Positions 54,612-62,447 of a stretch of DNA of 64,000 bases are shown here, in pieces. The notes under the pieces were generated by a model. The model had not been told where the DNA came from, did no database searches, and worked only from the letters and a program-made list of their open reading frames with translations. The position numbers and the translations under genes are program-made. Position 1 is the stretch's first letter. Each line of letters opens with the position of its first letter. Source of the DNA: Pseudomonas fluorescens (GTDB taxonomy: Bacteria; Pseudomonadota; Gammaproteobacteria; Pseudomonadales; Pseudomonadaceae); assembly GCF_005938625.1 (NCBI RefSeq), contig NZ_VCNJ01000024.1, forward strand, positions 124,001-188,000, in the 5' to 3' direction.

Positions 54612-55736
54612 TTACAGATCGCCGAAGAAGCGCTTCACACCGTCGAACCAACCGGTGGTTTTTGGCGAGTGGCTATTGTCGTCGGCCAGCGAGCTACGGA
54701 ATTCTTCCAGCAGTTCGCGCTGACGACGATTGAGGTTCACCGGAGTCTCGACCGCCACACGGCACATCAAGTCGCCCGCGCCACCACCACGCACCGGCGC
54801 CACGCCTTTACCGCGCACGCGGAACTGCTTGCCGGTCTGGGTGCCTTCAGGGATTTTCAGCTTGACGCGACCGTCGAGGGTCGGAATTTCCAGCTCGCCA
54901 CCCAGCGCCGCGTCAACGAAGCTGATCGGCACTTCGCAGAACAGATGTTTGCCATCGCGCTGAAAAATGTCGTGTTCGCGGACATTGATGACCACGTACA
55001 GGTCGCCCGTCGGGCCACCCTGCGTACCCGCCTCGCCTTCGCCGGACAGACGAATGCGGTCGCCGGTATCGACACCGGCCGGCACTTTGACCGACAGGGT
55101 TTTGTACTCTTCGACGCGTCCGTCACCGTGGCAGGAGTCGCACGGATCGGAAATAATCTTGCCCTGGCCATGGCAACGCGGGCAGGTTTGCTGCACCGAG
55201 AAGAAGCCTTGCTGCATGCGCACTTGACCGATGCCGCCGCAAGTCGGGCACGTCGATGGCGACGAGCCTTTCTTCGCGCCAGAACCATCGCACGGCTTGC
55301 AGTTGACCAGTGTCGGAACGCGGATATTCACCGACGTACCGCGTACCGCTTCTTCCAGATTCAGCTCAAGGGTGTAGCGCAAATCGCTGCCACGCTGAGC
55401 GCCGCCACGGGAACCGCCGCGACCGCCACCGAAGAAATCACTGAAGACATCACCAAAGATGTCCGAGAAGTTCTGACCGCCGAAACCGGCACCACCGCCA
55501 CCCATGCTCGGGTCGACGCCGGCATGACCATACTGGTCGTACGCCGCACGCTTGCTCGAGTCGGACAGCACTTCGTAGGCCTCGTTGGCCTCTTTGAACA
55601 TTTCTTCCGACGCTTTGTCATCGGGATTACGGTCCGGGTGGTGCTTCATCGCCAGACGACGGTAAGCCTTTTTCAGGTCCGCATCGCTTGAGCCGCGCTC
55701 AACACCCAACACTTCGTAATAGTCACGCTTTGCCAT
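54612..55736 (-). CDS. dnaJ: Chaperone protein DnaJ
   Basis: A 374-residue Hsp40 that stimulates DnaK and binds unfolded proteins. The J domain (MAKRDYYEVLGVERGSSDAD) carries HPDRN near residue 33. A Gly/Phe-rich region (GGGGAGFGGQNFSDIFG) follows, then four zinc motifs: CKPCDGSG, CPTCGGIG, CPRCHGQG and CDSCHGDG (about residues 145-205). ATG 55736 is the family start. The gap to dnaK is 297 bases and has its own hairpins, so dnaJ may be partly uncoupled from dnaK. Confidence 0.97.
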   Translation of the reverse strand: MAKRDYYEVLGVERGSSDADLKKAYRRLAMKHHPDRNPDDKASEEMFKEANEAYEVLSDSSKRAAYDQYGHAGVDPSMGGGGAGFGGQNFSDIFGDVFSDFFGGGRGGSRGGAQRGSDLRYTLELNLEEAVRGTSVNIRVPTLVNCKPCDGSGAKKGSSPSTCPTCGGIGQVRMQQGFFSVQQTCPRCHGQGKIISDPCDSCHGDGRVEEYKTLSVKVPAGVDTGDRIRLSGEGEAGTQGGPTGDLYVVINVREHDIFQRDGKHLFCEVPISFVDAALGGELEIPTLDGRVKLKIPEGTQTGKQFRVRGKGVAPVRGGGAGDLMCRVAVETPVNLNRRQRELLEEFRSSLADDNSHSPKTTGWFDGVKRFFGDL

Positions 55737-55931
55737 AAGTCTTCTGCACTCTTGAGGACGTTCGGCAAACCCCTCCTGAGGATCGCCAAACTCGTTGAGC
55801 CCCAATACAGGCCCGGACCCAACTCACGTCAATTCAACGATCCTGGTCTTTGTTTCTTGCGGCACTTGCGGCGTGAAAAGCAGGAGCATCTTCAGCCATA
55901 CCGCCAACACCCGAACGCTGTCGCATGCTGT

Positions 55932-55956
55932 AAAAATTCGCGTATTCCAGATACGC
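55932..55956 (-). terminator. Probable terminator after dnaK
   Basis: On the minus strand GCGTAT-CTGGA-ATACGC then GAATTTTTAC. A perfect 18-base palindrome, GCGGGAGCTAGCTCCCGC, lies just before it (55961-55978). Together they would reduce read-through from dnaK into dnaJ. Confidence 0.55.
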
Positions 55957-56033
55957 CAACGCGGGAGCTAGCTCCCGCGCGGCGACATCCTACCAGTCAC
56001 TGCCTAAAGGCAGTCAACCGGCCGACCAACAAC

Positions 56034-57950
56034 TTACTTGTGGTCTTTGACTTCTTCGAACTCTGCATCGACAACGTCGTCAGCCTTCTCAGCCGATTCG
56101 CCTTGCGGGGCTGCGCCATCAGCTGGCTGAGCCTGTTCGGCGTACATCTTCTGAGCAACCGGAGCGGAGACTTTCGACAGCTCTTCAACCTTCGCTTCGA
56201 TAGCAGCCTTGTCGTCGCCTTTGACAGCGGCTTCCAGAGCAACCACAGCGGCTTCGATCGCAGTCTTCTCTTCGGCGGTGACTTTGTCGCCCGCGTCAGC
56301 AATCATTTTGCGTGTCGAGTGCACCAGTGCATCACCCTGGTTACGGGCAGCGGCCAGTTCTTCGAACTTGCGGTCTTCCTCAGCGTTGGCTTCGGCGTCA
56401 CGCACCATGCGCTCGATTTCTTCGTCGGACAGACCGGAGTTGGCCTTGATCACGATCGACTGGGTCTTGCCGGTAGCCTTGTCTTTCGCACCAACGTGCA
56501 GAATGCCGTTAGCGTCGATGTCGAAGGTCACTTCGATCTGCGGCACGCCACGTGGAGCAGGTGGAATGTCGGCCAGGTCGAACTTGCCTAGGGACTTGTT
56601 CTGAGTGGCTTGCTTGCGCTCGCCCTGCAGCACGTGAATGGTCACAGCGCCCTGGTTGTCGTCGGCAGTCGAGAACACTTGCGATTTCTTGGTAGGAATC
56701 GTGGTGTTTTTCTCGATCAGCGCGGTCATCACGCCACCCATGGTTTCGATACCCAAGGTCAGCGGGCTGACGTCGAGCAGCAGAACGTCTTTGACGTCAC
56801 CGGCCAGAACAGCGCCCTGAATCGCAGCACCCATGGCAACAGCTTCGTCCGGGTTAACGTCTTTGCGAGCTTCTTTACCGAAGAAATCAGTAACCAGCTT
56901 CTGCACCAGCGGCATACGGGTCTGACCACCGACCAGGATCACGTCGTTGATCGCGCCAACGTCCAGACCTGCGTCTTTCATGGCGATGCGGCAAGGTTCG
57001 ATGGTGCGCTGAACCAGGTCTTCAACCAGTGCTTCGAGCTTGGCACGCGAGATCTTCACGTTCAGGTGCTTAGGACCGGTCGCGTCTGCAGTGATGTACG
57101 GCAGGTTGACGTCGGTCGACTGAGCGGACGACAGCTCAATCTTGGCTTTCTCAGCGGCTTCTTTCAGGCGCTGCATGGCCAGCGGGTCACCTTTGAGGTT
57201 CATGCCGCTTTCTTTCTTGAATTCGTCAACGAGGTAGTCGATCAGACGAATGTCGAAGTCTTCACCGCCGAGGAACGTGTCACCGTTGGTGGCCAGAACT
57301 TCAAACTGGTGCTCGCCATCAACTTCAGCGATCTCGATCACGGAAACGTCGAAAGTACCGCCACCCAAGTCATAAACGATCACGGTGTGATCGCCCTTGG
57401 CCTTGTCCATACCGTAAGCCAGAGCAGCTGCGGTCGGTTCGTTGATGATACGTTTTACGTCCAGCCCAGCAATGCGGCCGGCGTCTTTGGTCGCCTGACG
57501 CTGGCTGTCGTTGAAGTAGGCCGGAACGGTGATCACCGCTTCGGTCACGGTCTCGCCGAGGTAGTCTTCGGCGGTCTTCTTCATCTTTTTCAGGATTTCA
57601 GCCGAGATTTGTGGCGGTGCCATTTTCTGGCCGTTCACTTCTACCCAGGCGTCGTTGTTGTCAGCCTTGACGATCTTGTAAGGGACCATCTGGATGTCTT
57701 TCTGCACAACTTCTTCGTCGAAACGACGACCGATCAGACGCTTTACCGCGTACAGAGTGTTGTGCGGGTTGGTTACAGCCTGACGCTTGGCCGACTGACC
57801 TACCAGAATTTCGCCATCGTTGGCGTAAGCGATGATCGACGGCGTGGTACGCGCGCCTTCAGCGTTTTCGATAACTTTTGCTTTGCCGTTTTCCAGCACG
57901 GAGACGCAGGAGTTGGTAGTCCCCAGGTCGATACCGATAATTTTGCCCAT
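56034..57950 (-). CDS. dnaK: Chaperone protein DnaK (Hsp70)
   Basis: A 638-residue ATP-driven chaperone. The ATPase domain begins GKIIGIDLGTTNSCVSVLEN and includes VPAYFNDSQRQATKDAG, IVYDLGGGTFDVSV and VILVGGQTRMPLVQ. The interdomain linker is VLLLDVSPLTLG near residue 390. The lid is followed by a tail ending DAEFEEVKDHK. It has its own heat-shock promoter across the grpE stop codon, besides any read-through from grpE. Confidence 0.97.
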   Translation of the reverse strand: MGKIIGIDLGTTNSCVSVLENGKAKVIENAEGARTTPSIIAYANDGEILVGQSAKRQAVTNPHNTLYAVKRLIGRRFDEEVVQKDIQMVPYKIVKADNNDAWVEVNGQKMAPPQISAEILKKMKKTAEDYLGETVTEAVITVPAYFNDSQRQATKDAGRIAGLDVKRIINEPTAAALAYGMDKAKGDHTVIVYDLGGGTFDVSVIEIAEVDGEHQFEVLATNGDTFLGGEDFDIRLIDYLVDEFKKESGMNLKGDPLAMQRLKEAAEKAKIELSSAQSTDVNLPYITADATGPKHLNVKISRAKLEALVEDLVQRTIEPCRIAMKDAGLDVGAINDVILVGGQTRMPLVQKLVTDFFGKEARKDVNPDEAVAMGAAIQGAVLAGDVKDVLLLDVSPLTLGIETMGGVMTALIEKNTTIPTKKSQVFSTADDNQGAVTIHVLQGERKQATQNKSLGKFDLADIPPAPRGVPQIEVTFDIDANGILHVGAKDKATGKTQSIVIKANSGLSDEEIERMVRDAEANAEEDRKFEELAAARNQGDALVHSTRKMIADAGDKVTAEEKTAIEAAVVALEAAVKGDDKAAIEAKVEELSKVSAPVAQKMYAEQAQPADGAAPQGESAEKADDVVDAEFEEVKDHK

Positions 57951-58029
57951 GTTAACTCTCCCGAAACTTTGGATTTTTTTGCCGCAGCAGTGGTGGCTGA
58001 CTGCGGTAATACTTAAACGCTTGACTTCT

Positions 58030-58057
58030 AAATGGGGGCCTTACGGCCAATTTCAAG
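58030..58057 (-). promoter_or_regulatory. Sigma-32 (heat-shock) promoter of dnaK
   Basis: On the minus strand CTTGAA (58057-58052), 14 bases, CCCCATTT (58037-58030), an excellent match to the sigma-32 consensus. It overlaps the last codons of grpE and lies about 80 bases before the dnaK ATG. Confidence 0.85.
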
Positions 58058-58619
58058 CCTGCTCGTCAATCGAAGGCGAAACTGGCGCAGGCGCCTTGCT
58101 GACCACAACCATGGCCGGGCGCAACAGGCGACCGTTGAGCTGGTAGCCCTTCTGGAACACCTTCAGAACGCTGTTCGGTTCTACGTCGGCGCTTTCCTGC
58201 ATGGCCATCGCCTGATGCTGAACGGCGTTGAACGGTTCGCCATGCGGATCGATCGCTTCCAGCTGATAACGCTTGAGGGTGTCGTGGAACATTTTCAGCG
58301 TCAGCTCGATGCCTTCGCGCATCGGACGAATGCTTTCGTCGTCCGGGTTCGACAGCTCGAGGCCGCGCTCCAGGCTGTCGACGATCGGCAGCAGGTCGCC
58401 GGCGAATTTTTCCAGGGCAAACTTGTGCGCCTTCTCGACGTCCTGCTCGGCACGGCGACGGACGTTCTGCAGATCGGCAGCAACACGCAGAGATTGATCC
58501 TGCGCGGCGGCCAATTGCTCTTCGAGCACTTGTACACGGGTCGCCAGGTCATCACCCGAACCTTCGGGCGCCTGATTGGCTTCTGGGTTTTGCGTATCTA
58601 CTGTCTGTTCGTCAGCCAT
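58053..58619 (-). CDS. grpE: Nucleotide exchange factor GrpE
   Basis: A 188-residue cofactor that releases ADP from DnaK. It has an acidic, flexible N-terminus (MADEQTVDTQNPEANQAPEG), a long coiled coil (LATRVQVLEEQLAAAQDQSL and RRRAEQDVEKAHKFALEKFA), and the C-terminal beta domain with KVFQKGYQLNGRLLRPAMVVVS. ATG 58619 follows AAAGGAGAATTC. First gene of grpE-dnaK-dnaJ, behind a sigma-32 promoter. Confidence 0.96.
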   Translation of the reverse strand: MADEQTVDTQNPEANQAPEGSGDDLATRVQVLEEQLAAAQDQSLRVAADLQNVRRRAEQDVEKAHKFALEKFAGDLLPIVDSLERGLELSNPDDESIRPMREGIELTLKMFHDTLKRYQLEAIDPHGEPFNAVQHQAMAMQESADVEPNSVLKVFQKGYQLNGRLLRPAMVVVSKAPAPVSPSIDEQA

Positions 58620-58672
58620 AGAATTCTCCTTTCAATTTCGTCCGCGAGCCTGACTCGCGCTTCTGCCCCGAT

Positions 58673-58700
58673 ATATGGGGCCGCAAAATCAGGCTTCAAG
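58673..58700 (-). promoter_or_regulatory. Sigma-32 (heat-shock) promoter of grpE
   Basis: On the minus strand CTTGAA (58700-58695), 14 bases, CCCCATAT (58680-58673), a near-perfect sigma-32 match, about 55 bases before the grpE ATG. Confidence 0.9.
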
Positions 58701-58819
58701 GGCTTTCAACCATTAACCCTACAAAAAAGTGCCACATTCTCATTCCTGAATGCGCTAAGCAGCTTTTACGTTCAAGCGAATCGAGCTAAGGGTGGGCATT
58801 GTCAGCCCGAAACAAAACA

Positions 58820-58835
58820 CTGTATAAATAACCAG
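58820..58835 (+). promoter_or_regulatory. LexA-like SOS box before recN
   Basis: CTGTATAAATAACCAG fits CTGT-N8-ACAG with one mismatch in the right half. It lies 24 bases before the recN start. recN is an SOS gene in many bacteria, which supports the call. Confidence 0.7.
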
Positions 58836-58859
58836 ACCTAAAGCCTGGGAGCGGCCTTT

Positions 58860-60533
58860 ATGCTGGTGCACCTGTCCGTACACAACTACGCCATCGTTGA
58901 ACATCTCGATCTCGAACTCGATCGCGGGATGAGCGTGATCACAGGGGAAACCGGCGCCGGCAAGTCGATCATGCTCGACGCGCTGGGCCTGACTCTTGGC
59001 GATCGCGCTGACAGCGGCGTGGTTCGTCCCGGCGCCGACAAAGCCGATATCCTCGCGACTTTCGATCTGGCCGACATCCCTGAAGCCAGCGTTTGGCTGG
59101 CCGAGCGCGATCTGGAGAATGACGGCCCGTGCATTCTGCGCCGGGTGATCACATCGGAGGGTCGTTCGCGCGGCTACATCAACGGCACCCCTTGCCCACT
59201 CGGTGACCTCAAGTCGCTGGGCGAGTTGTTGATTGATATCCACAGCCAGCATGAACACCAGTCCCTACTGAAAACCGATACCCATCGTCGCTTGCTGGAC
59301 GAGTACGCCGGCGCTACCGATCTGGCCCGCCAGGTTCAGCTCGCCGCCCAGCGCTGGCGGCAGACTCGCCAGGAACTGGAGCGCCTCTCCAATTCCGGTG
59401 ACGAACAACGCGCACGCCACCAGTTGCTGAGCTATCAACTCGAAGAGCTGGAAAACCTCGGCCTCGGTGATAACGAGCTGGAGCAACTGGAGCAGGAACA
59501 CAAAAACCTGACCAACGCCGAAACCCTGCTAGGTATTTGCCGACAAGTGGTCGAACAATGCAGCGAAAGCGATTCCGGCAACGTGCTGAACGCACTGACT
59601 GCCAGCCTCAACCGCCTGTCGAGCGTAAATAATTCCGTCGGCGCACTGGGCGAAGCCAGCAGCCTGCTGACCAGCGCGCAGATCCAGGTCGAAGAGGCCG
59701 TCGGTGAACTCAATCGTTTCCTCGATAACTTCGATGCCGATCCGGCGCGCCTGCAATATCTGGAAGAACGTCTCGACGCGATTTACACCCTGGCGCGCAA
59801 GCACCGGATCCAGCCGACCGAGGTCGGTGAGATGCAGCAGAAGTTGCTGGATGAAATCGAAACCCTCAACGCCAACGACGAATCCATCGAGCGCCTCGGT
59901 GAAGAGCTGGCCTCCTATGCCCGCCACTATCAAGAGAAGGCACGAGAGCTGAGCGATTTGCGGCACCAGGCTGCCGGGAGTCTCGCCAGCGCGGTTGAGC
60001 AGGAGATTCAACGACTGGGCATGCCGGGTGGTCGCTTCACTATCGAATTGAAGGCCAACAGCAGCGATGAGCTGCTGCCCAACGGACTGGAACAGGTTGA
60101 ATTGCTGGTCAGCGCCAACCCGGGCCAACCACTTAAGGCACTGGCCAAAGTCGCTTCCGGCGGTGAGCTGTCACGGATCAGCCTGGCGATTCAGGTGATC
60201 ACCGCGCAGACATCCCGCGTTCCAACACTGGTGTTCGACGAAGTGGACGTCGGCATTGGTGGCCCGACCGCTGAAATTGTCGGCCAACTGTTGCGCCGTC
60301 TCGGCGACCGCGGCCAGGTATTGACCGTGACGCACTTGCCGCAAGTGGCAGCGCAAGGCCATCAACATCTGTTCGTGCATAAGGTGCGCGGTGAAGAGGC
60401 GACTCACACTGCCGTCTCCAAACTGAGCAAAAACGACCGTATAGAAGAAGTGGCGCGCATGCTCGGCGGTATTGATCTGACCAAGGAGTCCCTGGCTCAC
60501 GCGAAAAAAATGGTCGTCACCGCCAAGGTTTGA
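58860..60533 (+). CDS. recN: DNA repair protein RecN
   Basis: A 557-residue SMC-like ATPase for double-strand-break repair. Walker A is TGETGAGKSIMLDALGL near residue 30; a long central coiled coil runs from about residue 150 to 360 (DIHSQHEHQSLLKTDTHRRL precedes it). The signature is VASGGELSRISLAIQVI and Walker B is LVFDEVDVGIGG near residue 460. The start ATG 58860 (MLVHLSVHNYAIVEHLDLEL) is standard. It is divergent from grpE and convergent with fur. Confidence 0.96.
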   Translation: MLVHLSVHNYAIVEHLDLELDRGMSVITGETGAGKSIMLDALGLTLGDRADSGVVRPGADKADILATFDLADIPEASVWLAERDLENDGPCILRRVITSEGRSRGYINGTPCPLGDLKSLGELLIDIHSQHEHQSLLKTDTHRRLLDEYAGATDLARQVQLAAQRWRQTRQELERLSNSGDEQRARHQLLSYQLEELENLGLGDNELEQLEQEHKNLTNAETLLGICRQVVEQCSESDSGNVLNALTASLNRLSSVNNSVGALGEASSLLTSAQIQVEEAVGELNRFLDNFDADPARLQYLEERLDAIYTLARKHRIQPTEVGEMQQKLLDEIETLNANDESIERLGEELASYARHYQEKARELSDLRHQAAGSLASAVEQEIQRLGMPGGRFTIELKANSSDELLPNGLEQVELLVSANPGQPLKALAKVASGGELSRISLAIQVITAQTSRVPTLVFDEVDVGIGGPTAEIVGQLLRRLGDRGQVLTVTHLPQVAAQGHQHLFVHKVRGEEATHTAVSKLSKNDRIEEVARMLGGIDLTKESLAHAKKMVVTAKV

Positions 60534-60548
60534 CAACGACAGAAAGCA

Positions 60549-60580
60549 CGAAGGCGACCCTTGGGTCGCCTTCGTTCGTT
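60549..60580 (+). terminator. Terminator after recN
   Basis: CGAAGGCGACCC-TT-GGGTCGCCTTCG perfect 12-bp stem, then TTCGTTT. It lies between the convergent recN and fur genes; on the minus strand the following bases (TGCTTTC) are poorer in T. Confidence 0.8.
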
Positions 60581-60608
60581 TCGCGAATGTGAAATTCGCG
60601 CGACATGC

Positions 60609-61013
60609 TTACTTTTTCTTGCGCACGTACAGCACCAGGTTGTGATCAACCAACTCGACACCGTGCTCCTCGGCAATTGCCTTCTGGAGCTTTTCAATTT
60701 CGATGCTGACGAATTCGACGACTTCACCGGTTTCCACGTTGACCATATGGTCGTGGTGGCCACCGTCAGCCAGTTCAAATACCGCGTGGCCGCCGTCGAA
60801 GTTGTGACGGACCACGAGGCCAGCAGCTTCGAACTGGGTCAGAACACGGTAAACCGTGGCCAGACCGACGTCCTCGCCAGCTTCCATCAACGCCTTGTAG
60901 ACGTCCTCGGCACTCATGTGACGCTGCTCGGTGGAGTCGAGCATTTGCAGGATCTTGACCCGTGGCAGGGTCACTTTGAGGCCGGCTTTGCGTAGTTCGC
61001 TATTTTCAACCAT
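60609..61013 (-). CDS. fur: Ferric uptake regulator Fur
   Basis: A 134-residue metal-dependent repressor. The winged helix is MSAEDVYKALMEAGEDVGLATVYRVLTQFE; the metal-binding part is HNFDGGHAVFELADGGHHDHMVNVETGEVVEF. As is usual for Pseudomonas Fur, no CxxC zinc site is present; the sequence has no cysteine at all. It likely represses piuC/piuA in this window when iron is plentiful. It is divergent from bamE with a 97-base shared promoter region. Confidence 0.97.
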   Translation of the reverse strand: MVENSELRKAGLKVTLPRVKILQMLDSTEQRHMSAEDVYKALMEAGEDVGLATVYRVLTQFEAAGLVVRHNFDGGHAVFELADGGHHDHMVNVETGEVVEFVSIEIEKLQKAIAEEHGVELVDHNLVLYVRKKK

Positions 61014-61110
61014 GGTCAGCTTTCTCGCGATGCTGCTTCGCAGCTTCTCTTAATGCGGGTATGATCGGCGTTTACGTTGTCCCAGCCAAGATAGTGGAAG
61101 TCGCCCACCG

Positions 61111-61638
61111 ATGCAAAACACCAAGCTCTTGCTAACCAGTTTCACCTTTGTGGGACTGCTCGCACTCGCCGGTTGTTCATTCCCCGGGGTTTACAAAATC
61201 GACATCCAGCAGGGCAATGTCGTCACGCAGGACATGATAGACCAGTTACGCCCGGGAATGACCCGGCCGCAAGTACGGTTTATCATGGGTAACCCTCTGC
61301 TTGTCGACACGTTCCATGCCGATCGCTGGGATTATCTGTACAGCCTGCAACCGGGTGGCGGTGAACGCCAACAGGAACGCATCAGCGTTATTTTCAACTC
61401 AAACGACCAGCTTGTCAGCCTGTCCGGTGACTTTATGCCGGGCGTAAGCCGTGACGAAGCCATTCTCGGCAAGGACAGTGGCACTACGGTGACCGCTCCT
61501 GCTGAAAACGCCGAGAAGCCAAAACCGGAAAAACCGGTCAAGCCAGGTTCCTTGCTGGATCAGATCCAGAAGGACGTCGATGGGGTAGAAACCGTTCCGG
61601 TTCCGACACCAGAGCCGCTGGACACCTCGCCGCAATAA
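61111..61638 (+). CDS. bamE: Outer membrane protein assembly factor BamE (OmlA lipoprotein)
   Basis: A 175-residue lipoprotein of the BAM complex. The lipobox is LLALAGCSFPG (Cys near residue 22). The SmpA/OmlA domain follows: VYKIDIQQGNVVTQDMIDQL, RPGMTRPQVRFIMGNPLL and DRWDYLYSLQPGGGERQQER. A Pro/Lys-rich tail of about 45 residues, longer than in E. coli BamE, ends the protein. ATG 61111 starts the signal peptide. Divergence from fur is conserved in Pseudomonas. Confidence 0.95.
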   Translation: MQNTKLLLTSFTFVGLLALAGCSFPGVYKIDIQQGNVVTQDMIDQLRPGMTRPQVRFIMGNPLLVDTFHADRWDYLYSLQPGGGERQQERISVIFNSNDQLVSLSGDFMPGVSRDEAILGKDSGTTVTAPAENAEKPKPEKPVKPGSLLDQIQKDVDGVETVPVPTPEPLDTSPQ

Positions 61639-61647
61639 TTTGCGAGG

Positions 61648-61683
61648 CAATAAAAAACCCGGAAAATCCGGGTTTTTTATTGC
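61648..61683. terminator. Bidirectional terminator between bamE and rnfH
   Basis: AATAAAAAACCCGG-AAAAT-CCGGGTTTTTTATT: a symmetrical stem with T-runs on both strands, between two convergent genes. Confidence 0.93.
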
Positions 61684-61698
61684 CTGCGATTTGGCTTT

Positions 61699-62013
61699 TT
61701 ACGCGTTTCGCGCTTTGGCCTCGGCAGCCTTGGCTGCACGCAAACGGCGAACCTCTTTTGGATCGGCGAGCAATGGGCGGTAAATCTCGATGCGCTCGCC
61801 CGCCTGAATCACCCGCGAATCCGGGTCAGCAACCACTTTGCCAAAGATGCCCAGCGGACACTCTGCCAGATTCAGCTCTGGGAACTCGCTACCGATACCC
61901 GACGCAAGCACTGCAGCCCGAACCGTTGCCCCCTCATTCACACTGACCGAGCGCAAAACCTGACGGTCCACGGCGGCGTAAACGACCTCTATCTCGATCA
62001 CCGGCTCAACCAT
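61699..62013 (-). CDS. rnfH: RnfH-family ubiquitin-like protein
   Basis: A 104-residue beta-grasp protein: VIEIEVVYAAVDRQVLRSVS, GATVRAAVLASGI, CPLGIFGKVVADPDSRVIQA and GERIEIYRPLLADPKEVRRL, followed by a basic Ala/Lys-rich tail. Its ATG overlaps the ratA stop by eight bases, so the pair is translationally coupled. The pairing ratA-rnfH next to smpB is widely conserved, but the role is unclear. Confidence 0.92.
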   Translation of the reverse strand: MVEPVIEIEVVYAAVDRQVLRSVSVNEGATVRAAVLASGIGSEFPELNLAECPLGIFGKVVADPDSRVIQAGERIEIYRPLLADPKEVRRLRAAKAAEAKARNA

Positions 62014-62440
62014 GCATCTGCTTGGCGCGCTGGCAGAACGCGTCCACCAGCGTATTGGCGGCCTGATTGAACAGCGGCCCCAACGTGGCACGCACCAGCG
62101 GCCCGGCGTAATCGAACGACAGATCCAGACTGATCTTGCAGGCCTTCTCGTTCAACACCTTGAACACCCAGACGCCGTGCAACTGATTGAACGGGCCTTC
62201 TTCTAGGTTCATTTCGATCGACTGCCCCGGCACCAGCGTATTGCGCGTCACAAAATGCTGGCTGAGACCACCCTTGGCCACGCCAACACTGGCGCGCATA
62301 TGCTCTGGTGAGCTTTCCAGCACTTCAGCGGACGAGCACCACGGCAGAAATTCCGGGTAACGCGCCACGTCGTTGACCAGGTCGTAGAGAAATTGCGCCG
62401 GGTACGGCAGCAGCGCTGATCGTTGAATATGTGTCGTCAT
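62006..62440 (-). CDS. ratA: RatA / coenzyme Q-binding START-domain protein
   Basis: A 144-residue START/polyketide-cyclase fold protein: RSALLPYPAQFLYDLVNDVA, RYPEFLPWCSSAEVLES, VAKGGLSQHFVTRN and the C-terminal LGPLFNQAANTLVDAFCQRA. In E. coli RatA was described as an inhibitor of ribosome subunit joining; homologues such as Coq10 bind ubiquinone, so the in vivo role is debated. ATG 62440 is the family start. Coupled to rnfH. Confidence 0.92.
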   Translation of the reverse strand: MTTHIQRSALLPYPAQFLYDLVNDVARYPEFLPWCSSAEVLESSPEHMRASVGVAKGGLSQHFVTRNTLVPGQSIEMNLEEGPFNQLHGVWVFKVLNEKACKISLDLSFDYAGPLVRATLGPLFNQAANTLVDAFCQRAKQMHG

Positions 62441-62447
62441 GTGAGCG

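Noticed and set aside
62006..62440. RatA-RnfH as a classical toxin-antitoxin pair
   Set aside because: The pair is a conserved chromosomal neighbour of smpB and bamE in many bacteria, and RatA homologues bind ubiquinone; neutralisation by RnfH is not supported by the sequence.
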